DNA from: Burkholderiales bacterium C2
Lineage (GTDB): Bacteria > Pseudomonadota > Gammaproteobacteria > Burkholderiales > Burkholderiaceae_C
Direction of reading: 5' to 3'
Assembly (NCBI GenBank): GCA_005503085.1
Contig: SCOI01000023.1
Location: 35,829 to 99,828, forward strand
DNA: 64,000 bases
The translations under genes were made by a program, and so were the position numbers. The notes under the pieces are model-generated. The model ran no database searches. It saw nothing but the letters and a program-made list of their open reading frames with translations, and had not been told where the DNA came from. This document shows, piece after piece, positions 51,087 through 59,228 of this stretch. Positions within the stretch are counted from its first letter, which is position 1. The number at the start of each line of letters is the position of its first letter.

Positions 51087-51769
51087 TGGACTACAGCCGC
51101 CCCGATCTGGCCGAGAAACTGGCCGCCGAATATGCGCTGGGTGTGCTGCGCGGTGGCGCACGGCGGCGCTTCGAGCGCCTGCTGCCGGCCCATCCGGCCC
51201 TGCAGGATGCCGTGCAGGCCTGGCAGCAGCGCCTGCAGCCACTGGCCGCGCCGGTGGCGCCGGTGAAGCCGCCGCCCCAGGTCTGGGCTGCGGTGCAGCG
51301 CCGCCTGTTCGGCGCGCCCGAGCGCTCGCCGAGCTGGTGGCAGCGCCTGGGCCTGTGGCAGGGCTTTGCCGGCGTGGCCGGCACCGGTGCCCTGGCCCTG
51401 GCTCTGCTGCTGGCCCAGCCGCAGCCGGTGCAGCCGCCGCTGGTGATCGTGCTGAACGCGACGCCCGAGGGCGCCGGCTTCGCCAAGGCCGGCTTTGTTG
51501 CCAGCGTCAGCGCCGACGGCGGTGCCCTGGTGCTGAAGCCGCTGGGCGAGCTGACGGTGGAACAGGGCCGGGCGCTGGAGCTGTGGGCTGTGCCGGGCAA
51601 GGGGGCGCCGCGCTCGCTGGGCCTGGTCTCGACGGCAGCGGCAGCGACGACCGTGCTGCGCGCCCATCTGCTGCAGGACACGGCGGCCTTCGCCGTCAGC
51701 CTGGAGCCCAGCGGCGGCTCGCCGACCGGCGCGCCGACCGGACCTATCGTCTCGGCCGGCCACATCTAG
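51086..51769 (+). CDS. RskA-like anti-sigma factor
   Basis: 227 residues. Cytoplasmic anti-sigma domain (1-85: LAAEYALGVLRGGARRRFERLLPAHPALQDAVQAWQQRLQPLA), one membrane helix at about 95-110 (GFAGVAGTGALALALLLA), periplasmic anti-sigma-K domain (LELWAVPGKGAPRSLGLV). Holds the upstream sigma factor at the membrane. Stop/start overlap TGATG. Confidence 0.9.
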   Translation: MDYSRPDLAEKLAAEYALGVLRGGARRRFERLLPAHPALQDAVQAWQQRLQPLAAPVAPVKPPPQVWAAVQRRLFGAPERSPSWWQRLGLWQGFAGVAGTGALALALLLAQPQPVQPPLVIVLNATPEGAGFAKAGFVASVSADGGALVLKPLGELTVEQGRALELWAVPGKGAPRSLGLVSTAAAATTVLRAHLLQDTAAFAVSLEPSGGSPTGAPTGPIVSAGHI

Positions 51770-51780
51770 TTCTTTTTCTT

Positions 51781-51810
51781 TGCATCCGATCCTCGCAGGG
51801 CTGCGTAAGA
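51781..51810 (+). promoter_or_regulatory. ECF-type promoter of DUF3455 gene
   Basis: TGCATCC (51781-51787), 16-nt spacer, CGTAAGA (51804-51810), identical in both elements and spacing to the sigma gene promoter. A GAGGAG ribosome site and the ATG (51846) follow at normal distance. Confidence 0.65.
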
Positions 51811-51845
51811 GGGGACTCCACCCCCAACCCTTCGAGGAGTTCGCG

Positions 51846-52379
51846 ATGAAAAAGACGTCCCTGATGCTGCTGCTGCCGGTCGCCCTGCTGGGCGCCTGCG
51901 CCTCGACGCCGATGATGACAAGCATGGTCGACAACGCCGCGCTGCCCGAAGCGGTGCGCGCGCCGGCCGGCAGCAAGCAGACGATGTGGACCGTCGGTGC
52001 CGGCGAGATCACCTATGAATGCCGCGAGAAGGCGGCCGGCCAGTACGAGTGGGTCTTTGTCACCCCGGTGGCGACGCTGAAGAACGCGGCTGGCGCGGTG
52101 GTCGGCAAGTATTACGGCGGCCCGACCTGGGAGGCGAATGACGGTTCCAAGGTCACCGGCAAGCAACTGGCCGTGGCGCCGAGCACGCCGGGCAATATCC
52201 CGCTGCAACTGGTCAAGGCCGACCCGGCGATGGGGATGGGCGCGATGCAGGGTGTCAGCCACATCCAGCGCCTGAAGACACAGGGCGGTGTGGCGCCGGC
52301 GGCGGCCTGCGGCATGACCAACAAGGGCGAGCGCCGCCAGGTGGCCTATCAGGCCGATTACGTGTTCTACAGCATGTAA
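51846..52379 (+). CDS. DUF3455 lipoprotein
   Basis: 177 residues, ATG 51846 with GAGGAG upstream. Lipobox LLGACAS (cleavage before the Cys near 18). Body GAGEITYECREKAAGQYEWVFVTPVATLKNAAGAVVGKYYGGPTWEANDGSKVTG, the conserved DUF3455 core, and C-terminal QVAYQADYVFYS. Secreted; function unknown but typically in ECF-controlled stress loci. Confidence 0.85.
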   Translation: MKKTSLMLLLPVALLGACASTPMMTSMVDNAALPEAVRAPAGSKQTMWTVGAGEITYECREKAAGQYEWVFVTPVATLKNAAGAVVGKYYGGPTWEANDGSKVTGKQLAVAPSTPGNIPLQLVKADPAMGMGAMQGVSHIQRLKTQGGVAPAAACGMTNKGERRQVAYQADYVFYSM

Positions 52380-52417
52380 GCGCCAGCCGGCGGGGACATA
52401 GCGCCCCCGCCTGGCGC
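52380..52417. terminator. strong hairpin between convergent genes
   Basis: GCGCCAG / CTGGCGC outer stem plus GCGGGG / CCCCGC inner stem, about 13 bp. No T-run, so a factor-independent terminator is uncertain; it separates the DUF3455 gene from the minus-strand zinc-finger gene. Confidence 0.5.
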
Positions 52418-52421
52418 TCGC

Positions 52422-52631
52422 TCAGTGGGCGCCGTGCAGCACTTCGCCGGCCTTGAGCTTGTAGACCGTGCCGCAGTAGGGGCACTTGCCGCCGCCCTCG
52501 TGCGTGACGTCGATGAAGACCTTGGGGTGGTTGCTCCACAGCGCCATCTTGGGGTTGGGGCAGGCCACGACGCCGGGGCCTTGCACGTCCTGGGCGGTGA
52601 CTTCGATGATGGATTTGTTGGTGTCGCTCAT
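52422..52631 (-). CDS. zinc-finger domain protein
   Basis: 69 residues. Zinc-finger CHCC-type: VVACPNPKMALWSNHPKVFIDV and GGKCPYCGTVYKL, supplying C and CxxC ligands as in the small NDUFS6-like domain family. Unknown role. Cotranscribed after ilvE (19-nt gap). Confidence 0.85.
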   Translation of the reverse strand: MSDTNKSIIEVTAQDVQGPGVVACPNPKMALWSNHPKVFIDVTHEGGGKCPYCGTVYKLKAGEVLHGAH

Positions 52632-52650
52632 GTTCTTTTTCTCAGTCTGA

Positions 52651-53574
52651 TCAGACCAGGCTCAGCCACTCGGCGTACTTGGGGTTGCGGCCGTTGACTA
52701 TGTCGAAGAAGGCCGTCTGGATCTTCTCGGTGATCGGGCCACGGCTGCCGGCACCGAGCTCGATGCGGTCCAGCTCACGGATCGGCGTCACCTCGGCGGC
52801 GGTGCCGGTGAAGAAGGCCTCGTCGCAGATATAGACCTCGTCGCGCGTGATGCGTTTCTCGACCAGCTTCAGGCCCAGGTCCTGGCAGATCGCGAAGATG
52901 GTGTTGCGGGTGATGCCGTTGAGCGCGCCGGCCGACAGATCGGGCGTGTAGACCACGCCGTTCTTGATCACGAACAGGTTCTCGCCCGCGCCCTCGGAGA
53001 CAAAGCCCGAGGCGTCCAGCAGCAAGGCCTCGTCATAGCCGTCCTCGGTGGCCTCCATATTGGCGAGGATGGAGTTGGTGTAGTTGCTCACCGCCTTGGC
53101 CTGCGTCATCGTGATGTTGACGTGGTGGCGGGTGTAGCTGCTGGTCTTGACGCGGATGCCGCGCTTCAGGCCTTCCTCGCCCAGATAGGCGCCCCAGGCC
53201 CAGGCGGCGACCATCAGGTGGATCTTGTTGCCCTTGGGGCTGACGCCCAGCTTTTCCGAGCCGATCCAGGTCAGCGGGCGCAGATAGCAGCTCTCCAGCT
53301 TGTTCTCGCGCACCACTTGCTTTTGCGCTTCCTCGACCTGCTCGATGCTGAAAGGGATCTTCATGCGCAGGATCTTGGCGCTGTTGAACAGGCGCTCGGT
53401 GTGCTCACGCAGACGGAAGATGGCCGTGCCCTTGTCGGTCTTGTAGGCCCGCACGCCCTCGAAGGCGCCGCAGCCATAGTGCAGGGTATGGCTCAGCACA
53501 TGGATCTTGGCGTCGCGCCAGTCGACCAGCTGGCCATCCATCCAGATCTTGCCGTCGCGGTCTTCCATGGACAT
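52651..53574 (-). CDS. ilvE: branched-chain amino acid aminotransferase
   Basis: 307 residues, fold-type IV PLP enzyme. DGKIWMDGQLVDWRDAKIHVLSHTLHYGCGAFEGVRAY at the start, SCYLRPLTWIGSE, catalytic Lys160 in MTQAKAVSNY, EALLLDASGFVSEGAGENLF and NGITRNT. Last step of Ile/Leu/Val synthesis (and first of degradation). Length is normal. Confidence 0.95.
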   Translation of the reverse strand: MSMEDRDGKIWMDGQLVDWRDAKIHVLSHTLHYGCGAFEGVRAYKTDKGTAIFRLREHTERLFNSAKILRMKIPFSIEQVEEAQKQVVRENKLESCYLRPLTWIGSEKLGVSPKGNKIHLMVAAWAWGAYLGEEGLKRGIRVKTSSYTRHHVNITMTQAKAVSNYTNSILANMEATEDGYDEALLLDASGFVSEGAGENLFVIKNGVVYTPDLSAGALNGITRNTIFAICQDLGLKLVEKRITRDEVYICDEAFFTGTAAEVTPIRELDRIELGAGSRGPITEKIQTAFFDIVNGRNPKYAEWLSLV

Positions 53575-53668
53575 GGGGAACTCCTGTTGTGCTGAGAGAA
53601 ATGGGTGAGAGCGAGATTCTATGCAAGCCGGAGCCGCCCGGCGCTGCGGCCCGTTGGCCGGGGCGCGG

Positions 53669-53684
53669 TGTGACGCATCTCACG
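53669..53684. promoter_or_regulatory. possible CRP-type site before PEP-CTERM gene
   Basis: TGTGA-CGCATC-TCACG matches TGTGA-N6-TCACA at 9 of 10 positions. It lies in the 234-nt ilvE / PEP-CTERM divergent region, about 125 nt before the plus-strand ATG. Confidence 0.4.
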
Positions 53685-53808
53685 ACCGCTCCACGGGTGC
53701 GCGGCCGCCACTGTGGCCGACCCCCGTGGCTGCGGGGGGCTTGCCGGCAGCGGCGACCGTAGCGACCGATACAGTGCGTCCTCATTCCCGTTTGACCGTT
53801 TCCCCTTC

Positions 53809-54408
53809 ATGCAAAAAGCCATCGCCATTGCCGCCCTGAGCTGCCTCGCACTCGCCCATAACGCCTGGGCCGCCAAGCCCTCGAGCTCGCAGCCCGAACT
53901 GGGCAGCCCGGCCTGCACGGCCGGCGGCGGCGCCTCGGTGACGGCCTTCATCGACTGCGCCGGCTCCTTCAGCGGCAATCTGGGCGGCGCGCTGACCCAG
54001 GGCCAGATCGAGGTGCTGAACGCCCAGTTTGGCGACAAGGGCTTCAGCTACGGCAGCGGCCTGACTTACAGCAAGAGCGATGCGACCGGTCACGGCCTGT
54101 TCACCGACCTCGGCGACGACTTCACGCTCAGCTTCGACGGCGGCGCCAGGGCCACCGGCCTGTTCGTGATCGGCCTGAAGCAGGCCAACCGCTACAGCTT
54201 CTATCTGTTCGACGGCGGCACGGCCGGCATCGGCACGATCGATTTCAATGTGCTCGGTGTGGTCAGCAAACAGACCGACGGCCTGTCGCATGCCGTCTAT
54301 CTGGGCAATGCGTTGACCGCGCCGGTGCCCGAGCCCGAGAGCTATGCGCTGATGCTGGCCGGTCTCGGCGCGATCGGCTTCATCGCCCGGCGCCGCGCCG
54401 GCCGCTGA
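53809..54408 (+). CDS. PEP-CTERM sorting-signal protein
   Basis: 199 residues. Signal peptide MQKAIAIAALSCLALAHNAWA, mature beta-rich domain, and a C-terminal PEP-CTERM tripartite signal: VPEPESYALMLAGLGAIGFIARRR (motif near 174, helix, basic tail). Exosortase cleaves such signals and releases or transfers the protein to the cell surface or extracellular polysaccharide. Passenger domain (SFSGNLGGALT, GDDFTLSFDGGA, GLFVIGLKQANRYSFYLFDGG) is of the common PEP-CTERM type with no known activity. Confidence 0.9.
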   Translation: MQKAIAIAALSCLALAHNAWAAKPSSSQPELGSPACTAGGGASVTAFIDCAGSFSGNLGGALTQGQIEVLNAQFGDKGFSYGSGLTYSKSDATGHGLFTDLGDDFTLSFDGGARATGLFVIGLKQANRYSFYLFDGGTAGIGTIDFNVLGVVSKQTDGLSHAVYLGNALTAPVPEPESYALMLAGLGAIGFIARRRAGR

Positions 54409-54420
54409 GCCCGCCCGGGT

Positions 54421-54807
54421 TCAGTCCTGGCCCGTGTCGGGCCGTTGCAGGGTCCAGTGCGTCACGCGGCCCTGCTCCAGCACCACCTCGACCGAGACCT
54501 CGCCCGGATCGGTCCAGACAAAGGTTTCCGGCTCGCTGGCGGTCTTGCGGCCCAGGCTGCGGGCCAGCGGCAGCACCTCCAGCAGGCGCATGCCGACCTT
54601 CAGCTTGGCATTGAGCATCACCGCGCTGTCGACATGGCCGATCGGCGCATCCTTGGCCATGCGCATCACCCGCATCAGCCGGCTGAACTGCATCAGCAGC
54701 CAGAACACCACGCCGGTGAGCGCGAAGATCACGCCCTGCCAGCCGAAGAACACGCCGCCCGCCAGCAGCGCCGCCAGCGCCAGGGCCAAACCCAGTTTCT
54801 GATTCAT
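54421..54807 (-). CDS. small membrane protein (hypothetical)
   Basis: 128 residues from ATG 54807. Two hydrophobic segments at about 5-22 and 25-45 (LALALAALLAGGVFF, GVIFALTGVVFWLLMQF) and a soluble C-terminal part with SLGRKTASEPETFVWTDPGEVSVEVVLEQGRVTHW. No family recognised. Lies downstream of dgkA with a 47-nt gap. Confidence 0.6.
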   Translation of the reverse strand: MNQKLGLALALAALLAGGVFFGWQGVIFALTGVVFWLLMQFSRLMRVMRMAKDAPIGHVDSAVMLNAKLKVGMRLLEVLPLARSLGRKTASEPETFVWTDPGEVSVEVVLEQGRVTHWTLQRPDTGQD

Positions 54808-54854
54808 GGGGCGGCATCCTAACGCCTGAGCGCTTGCACGCCGAGGCGGCTCGC

Positions 54855-55247
54855 TCAGGGCCAGAACACGGCCAGCCAGACGCCCACGGCCAGCAGCAGG
54901 CTCAGCATCACGGCCGCGCTGCCCAGGTCCTTGGCCCGGCCCAGCAGCGGATGGCGCTCCACCGTCACCGCATCGGCCAGGGCCTCGATGGCCGAGTTCA
55001 GCAGCTCCACCAGCCAGACCTGGACGATGGCCGCCGTCAGCAGCAGGGCCTGCCAGCGGTCCGGTGCCAGCCACCAGGCCAGCGCGATCAGTGGCAGGCC
55101 GACCGCCAGCTCCTGGCGAAACGCCGCTTCGTGCCGCCAGGCGGCGCGCAGCCCGGCCCAGGAATAGCCGGTGGCCCGCCACAGGCGGGCGAGGCCGGAG
55201 CGGCTCTTGAAGGCGCTGGCCGGGGTCTTGTCGTCGGGTGGGCTCAT
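54855..55247 (-). CDS. dgkA: diacylglycerol kinase
   Basis: 130 residues, three membrane helices. The DgkA block VWLVELLNSAIEALADAVTVERHPLLGRAKDLGSAAVMLSLLLA carries the conserved E-x-x-N-T/S-A-I-E and K-D-x-x-S-A-A motifs. Recycles diacylglycerol, including that released when phosphoethanolamine is transferred from phosphatidylethanolamine, fitting the divergent neighbour. Confidence 0.92.
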   Translation of the reverse strand: MSPPDDKTPASAFKSRSGLARLWRATGYSWAGLRAAWRHEAAFRQELAVGLPLIALAWWLAPDRWQALLLTAAIVQVWLVELLNSAIEALADAVTVERHPLLGRAKDLGSAAVMLSLLLAVGVWLAVFWP

Positions 55248-55323
55248 GAGGCGGTGCCGGGCTGGGGGATGACCGCAGCATAGGCCGGCTTGCTTAAGCT
55301 CAGCTTCATCGGCGCCGGTTGCA

Positions 55324-57009
55324 ATGCGGGCGATGCAAAGCCTGTCCCTCCCTGTTTCCCTGTGGCGCCGTTACCGCCTGGCGAGCCTGGCGCTCGCTGC
55401 CAACACCTGGCTGGTGCTGGCCGCGCTGTTCTGGACCCTGAGCGCCAACCGTCTGTTCCTGGGTGCGGCCCTGCAGGGGCGCAGCGCGGCCGAGCCGGCC
55501 AGCTGGGGCTTCGCGCTGGCGCTGCTGCTGCTGGTGTTTTCGCTGCATCTGCTGCTGCTGGGCCTGCTGGCCACGCGCTGGACGCTCAAGCCGCTGCTGG
55601 TGCTGCTGACGCTGGGGACGGCGTTCGCGAGCTATTTCATGCAGGCCTACGGCGTCTTCCTCGACCCGTCGATGCTGCGCAATGTGTGGCGCAGCGATGC
55701 GGCCGAGGCCCGCGAGCTGCTGAGCCCGGCGCTGCTGCTGCATCTGCTGCTCTATGCCGGCCTGCCCCTGCTGGTGCTGAGCCGGCTGCGGCTGCGGCCC
55801 GAGCCCAGCTGGCTGCGTGCGGCCGGGCGCCGGCTGGCGCTGCTGGGCCTGGCCCTGCTGACGGCGCTGGCCAGCCTGTTCTCGATCTACCAGCCTTTCT
55901 CGTCGCTGATGCGCAATCACAAGGAGCTGCGCTACCTGATCACGCCGGCCAACTACCTGTGGTCCGGCGCGGCGGTGGCGATCGGCGAGGCGCGCGGCGC
56001 CGCCCACCCGCGCCAGCCGGTGGGCCTGGACGCGGCACCGGGCGCCTCCTGGGCGCAGCGCCGCAAGCCTCTGGTGCTGGTGCTGGTGGTGGGCGAGACC
56101 GCACGCGATGCGAACTGGGGGCTGTCGGGCTACGCGCGCCAGACCACGCCGGAGCTGGCCCAGCTGGGCGTGGCCAATCTGGGGCCGGTGCTGGCCTGCG
56201 GCAGCAATACCGAGGTGTCCCTGCCCTGCATGTTCTCGGCGCTGGGGCGGCGCGACTATGACGAGGCCCGCATCCGTGGGCAGGATTCGCTGCTGCATGT
56301 GGTGGCCCGTGCCGGCGTGGCCGTGCAGTGGCGCGACAACCAGAGCGGCTGCAAGGGCGTCTGCGCCGACCTGCCCAGCGAGCAGGTCGATGCGCACAAC
56401 GCGCCGAGCCTGTGCGCCGAGGGCCGCTGCCTGGACGAAGGCCTGGTGCATGACCTGGACCGGCGCCTGCGGGCCGCGCAGGGCACCCAGCTGTGGGTGC
56501 TGCATATGCTGGGCAATCACGGCCCGGCCTACCACCGCCGCTACCCGCGCGAGTTCGCCCGCTTCCAGCCCGAATGCCGCAGCGATGATCTGCAGCAGTG
56601 CACAGCGCAGCAGATCGTCAACGCCTATGACAACGCGCTGCTCTACACCGACCATCTGCTGGCCCGCGCGATAGCGCAGCTGAAGGCCCAGGCCGACAAG
56701 GTCGATTCGCTGCTGATCTATGTCTCCGACCACGGCGAGTCGCTGGGCGAGCACGGCCTGTTCCTGCACGGCCTGCCCTATGCGATCGCGCCCACGGTGC
56801 AGACCCGCGTGCCCATGGTGGTCTGGGCCAGCCCGGGCTTTGCCGCCGGCGCCGGCCTGGCGGGCGACTGCCTGCGCCGCGCCCTGCAGCCCCAGGCCCA
56901 GCGCCCGGTGAGCCATGACCATCTGTTCCACACCGTGCTGGGCTTGCTCGATGTGCGCAGCCGCGTGCATGAGCCGGCCTGGGACTTGAGCCAGGGCTGC
57001 CGATCATGA
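55324..57009 (+). CDS. eptA: phosphoethanolamine transferase, EptA-like
   Basis: 561 residues: about five N-terminal membrane helices (20-190), then a periplasmic sulfatase-fold domain. Motifs: VLVVGETARDANWGLSGYAR (Zn ligand Glu258), nucleophile Thr296 in ACGSNTEVSLPCMFSALGRRDYD, GNHGPAYHRRYP, and YVSDHGESLGEHGLFLHG near the end. Six or more periplasmic Cys fit the disulfide pattern of the family. Adds phosphoethanolamine to lipid A; members can raise polymyxin resistance. Forms a unit with the following PAP2 gene (4-nt overlap). Confidence 0.9.
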   Translation: MRAMQSLSLPVSLWRRYRLASLALAANTWLVLAALFWTLSANRLFLGAALQGRSAAEPASWGFALALLLLVFSLHLLLLGLLATRWTLKPLLVLLTLGTAFASYFMQAYGVFLDPSMLRNVWRSDAAEARELLSPALLLHLLLYAGLPLLVLSRLRLRPEPSWLRAAGRRLALLGLALLTALASLFSIYQPFSSLMRNHKELRYLITPANYLWSGAAVAIGEARGAAHPRQPVGLDAAPGASWAQRRKPLVLVLVVGETARDANWGLSGYARQTTPELAQLGVANLGPVLACGSNTEVSLPCMFSALGRRDYDEARIRGQDSLLHVVARAGVAVQWRDNQSGCKGVCADLPSEQVDAHNAPSLCAEGRCLDEGLVHDLDRRLRAAQGTQLWVLHMLGNHGPAYHRRYPREFARFQPECRSDDLQQCTAQQIVNAYDNALLYTDHLLARAIAQLKAQADKVDSLLIYVSDHGESLGEHGLFLHGLPYAIAPTVQTRVPMVVWASPGFAAGAGLAGDCLRRALQPQAQRPVSHDHLFHTVLGLLDVRSRVHEPAWDLSQGCRS

Positions 57010-57695
57010 GGCGCGGTGCCGATGCATGGCTCACCTTGCTCGCGCTGGCAGCCTTATTGCTGTGGGAGCTGCTGGGCTGGGACCTGGGCTTGAGCCGGCT
57101 CTACGGCGGTCCGGCCGGCTTTGCCTGGCGCGATGCCTGGCTGACCCGCGATCTGCTGCACGAGGGTGGCCGGCTGCTGGGCCTGGCCGGGCTGGCCCTG
57201 TTGGCTTGGCAAGTTGTGCACCCGCCCGCCGATGGGCCGGGGCGGGCCGAGCGCGGCTACTGGCTGGCGGTGATGCTGGCTTGTGCGCTGCTGGTGCCGG
57301 CGCTGAAGAGCCAGAGCGACAGCAGCTGCCCCTGGAGCCTGGCCGAGTTCGGCGGCAGCGTCGCCTATGTGCCTCATTGGCTGTTGGGCGTGGCCGATGG
57401 CGGCCCGGGCCACTGCTTCCCCTCGGGCCATGCGGTGTCGGGCTTTGCCTTCTTCGGGCTCTATTTCCAATGGCGCGACCATGACCGGCGGCGTGCGCGC
57501 CGCTACCTGGCGGCCACCCTGCTGCTGGGCACGGCCTTTGGCTGGGCCCAGCTCGCGCGTGGCGCGCATTTCGCCAGCCACAGCGCCTGGTCGGCCTGGC
57601 TGTGCTGGACCCTGCCGGTGCTGGCCGCGCGCTGGGCGCCGGCCAGGAAGAACCCGGGCACCGAGCCGCCATCGCACGCTCTCCCCATGCGCTGA
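57006..57695 (+). CDS. PAP2-superfamily phosphatase
   Basis: 229 residues with about six membrane helices. PAP2 motif 1 in ALKSQSDSSCPWSL, motif 2 FPSGHAVSG (about 138-146), motif 3 ARGAHFASHSAWSA with the catalytic His. Periplasm-facing lipid phosphatase; substrate could be lipid A phosphate, undecaprenyl pyrophosphate or phosphatidate. Start overlaps the eptA stop by 4 nt. The pairing is known for eptA/mcr-type genes. Confidence 0.88.
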   Translation: MRRGADAWLTLLALAALLLWELLGWDLGLSRLYGGPAGFAWRDAWLTRDLLHEGGRLLGLAGLALLAWQVVHPPADGPGRAERGYWLAVMLACALLVPALKSQSDSSCPWSLAEFGGSVAYVPHWLLGVADGGPGHCFPSGHAVSGFAFFGLYFQWRDHDRRRARRYLAATLLLGTAFGWAQLARGAHFASHSAWSAWLCWTLPVLAARWAPARKNPGTEPPSHALPMR

Positions 57696-57732
57696 CGGCC
57701 CGGGGCCCGGGGGCTTCACAACTTGCTGTCGA

Positions 57733-58881
57733 TCAACGCACCACGGCCAGCGCCTCGCGTGCGCCGGCCTTGTAGGTGTAGAGGGTCAGTGCGCCGTTCT
57801 TGATGTCGCCCTTGCTGTCGAAACCGATGCTGCCGGTCACGCCGGGGTAGCCCTCGGTCTTGGCCAGCACCGGCAGGTACTTGGCCGGCTCGGCCGAGCC
57901 GGCCTTGACCATGGCCGCGACCAGCACGCCCACCGCGTCGTAGGAGTAGGGCGCATAGACCTGCACCTCCAGCTTGGAATAGGCCTTGAAGCGGGCGCGG
58001 AAGTCGTCCATCGCCTTTTTCTGCGTCGCGTCGACGCCGCCGGCCTCGGCGCAGAAGACCTGGCCGTCGGCCATGGTGCCGGCCGCCAGCTTGGGCAGCT
58101 CGGCGGTGCAGATGCCGTCGCCGCCGATCAGCTTGATGTTCAGGCCCAGGGCCTTCATCTGGCGCAGCATCGGGCCGGCCACCGCGTCCATGCCGCCGAA
58201 GAACACCACATCGGGCTTCTTGGACTTCAGGGTGGTCAAGATGGCGCTGAAGTCGGTGGCCTTGTCATTGGTGAATTCGCGGCCCACGATCTTGCCGCCG
58301 CTGGCCTTGGCACCCTTCTCGAACTCATCGGCCACGCCCTGGCCGTAGGCGGTGCGGTCGTCGATGATGGCGATGGACTGGCCCTTCAGCTCCTTGACCG
58401 CATAGCGACCCAGGGTGCCGCCCAGGTGCACATCGTCGGCGACCACGCGGAAGGCGGTCTTGTAGCCGTTGCGGGTGAACTTGGGGTTGGTGGACGAGGG
58501 GCTGATCTGCGGAATGCCGGCATCGGCATAGACCTTGGACGCAGGAATCGTGGTGCCCGAGTTCAGATGGCCCACGACGCCGTTGACCTTGGCGTCGGCC
58601 AGCTTCTGCGCGGCCTGGGTGCCCTGCTTGGGATCGCCGGCATCGTCCTCGCCCATCAGCTCCAGCCGCACCTTTTTGCCGCCGATCACGACGCCCTTGG
58701 CATTGAGTTCCTGGATCGCCAGGCGGGCGCCCAGCTCGTTGTCCTTGCCCAGATGGGCGATGGGGCCGCTGGTCGGGCCGACATGGCCGATCTTGACGAC
58801 CTGTTCCTGGGCCAGCACGGTGCCGCAGCAGAGTGCCAGCACGGCGGCGGCGATGGTGTGATGAGGACGTTGGGTTTGCAT
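57733..58881 (-). CDS. branched-chain amino acid ABC-type substrate-binding protein
   Basis: 382 residues, signal peptide to about residue 24. Mature VVKIGHVGPTSGPIAHLGKDNELGARLAIQELNAKG, VVGHLNSGTTIPASKVYADAGIPQISPSSTNPKFT and AIIDDRTAYGQGVADEFEKGAK are LivJ/LivK hallmarks. No livHMGF genes are near; instead it follows cytochrome c, LVIVD and porin genes. An orphan binder, possibly of an amide or aromatic compound rather than leucine. Confidence 0.85.
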   Translation of the reverse strand: MQTQRPHHTIAAAVLALCCGTVLAQEQVVKIGHVGPTSGPIAHLGKDNELGARLAIQELNAKGVVIGGKKVRLELMGEDDAGDPKQGTQAAQKLADAKVNGVVGHLNSGTTIPASKVYADAGIPQISPSSTNPKFTRNGYKTAFRVVADDVHLGGTLGRYAVKELKGQSIAIIDDRTAYGQGVADEFEKGAKASGGKIVGREFTNDKATDFSAILTTLKSKKPDVVFFGGMDAVAGPMLRQMKALGLNIKLIGGDGICTAELPKLAAGTMADGQVFCAEAGGVDATQKKAMDDFRARFKAYSKLEVQVYAPYSYDAVGVLVAAMVKAGSAEPAKYLPVLAKTEGYPGVTGSIGFDSKGDIKNGALTLYTYKAGAREALAVVR

Positions 58882-58919
58882 GGTGGTTGTGCTCCGGTTG
58901 AGAGTAAGCCGCTGCAGGC

Positions 58920-59228
58920 TCAGGGGGTGGGCAGGGAAAGAAGCCAGCGCGCCGCCTGCTCGGCCTGGGCCGGGCTGAGCTGCGTGTTGGCCGGCATGCG
59001 CGCGGTGCCCCAGATGCCGCTGCTGCCTTCGAGAATGCTTTGCTTCAGATGGGCCAGCGCGCCGGGCTGGCCCCGGTAGCGCTCGGCGATGCGCAGAAAA
59101 GGCGGTCCCGCCAGCGGCTCGTTGAGCGTGTGGCACAGCACGCAGCTGTCGGCCCAGGCCGGCGGCTCCATCGCGGCAGCCGCGGCCGGCAGGGCCAGCG
59201 CGAGCAGGCAGGACCGCAGGGCCATCAT
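58920..59228 (-). CDS. small periplasmic cytochrome c
   Basis: 102 residues from ATG 59228 (ATGATG; overlaps previous stop). Signal peptide LLALALPAAAAA; haem motif CVLCH in WADSCVLCHTLNEPLAGPPFLRIAERYRG; probable axial Met in GTARMPANTQLSPAQAEQAARWLLSL. Cytochrome c551/c552-like; probably takes electrons from or gives them to the LVIVD protein encoded just upstream (4-nt overlap). Confidence 0.88.
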   Translation of the reverse strand: MMALRSCLLALALPAAAAAMEPPAWADSCVLCHTLNEPLAGPPFLRIAERYRGQPGALAHLKQSILEGSSGIWGTARMPANTQLSPAQAEQAARWLLSLPTP

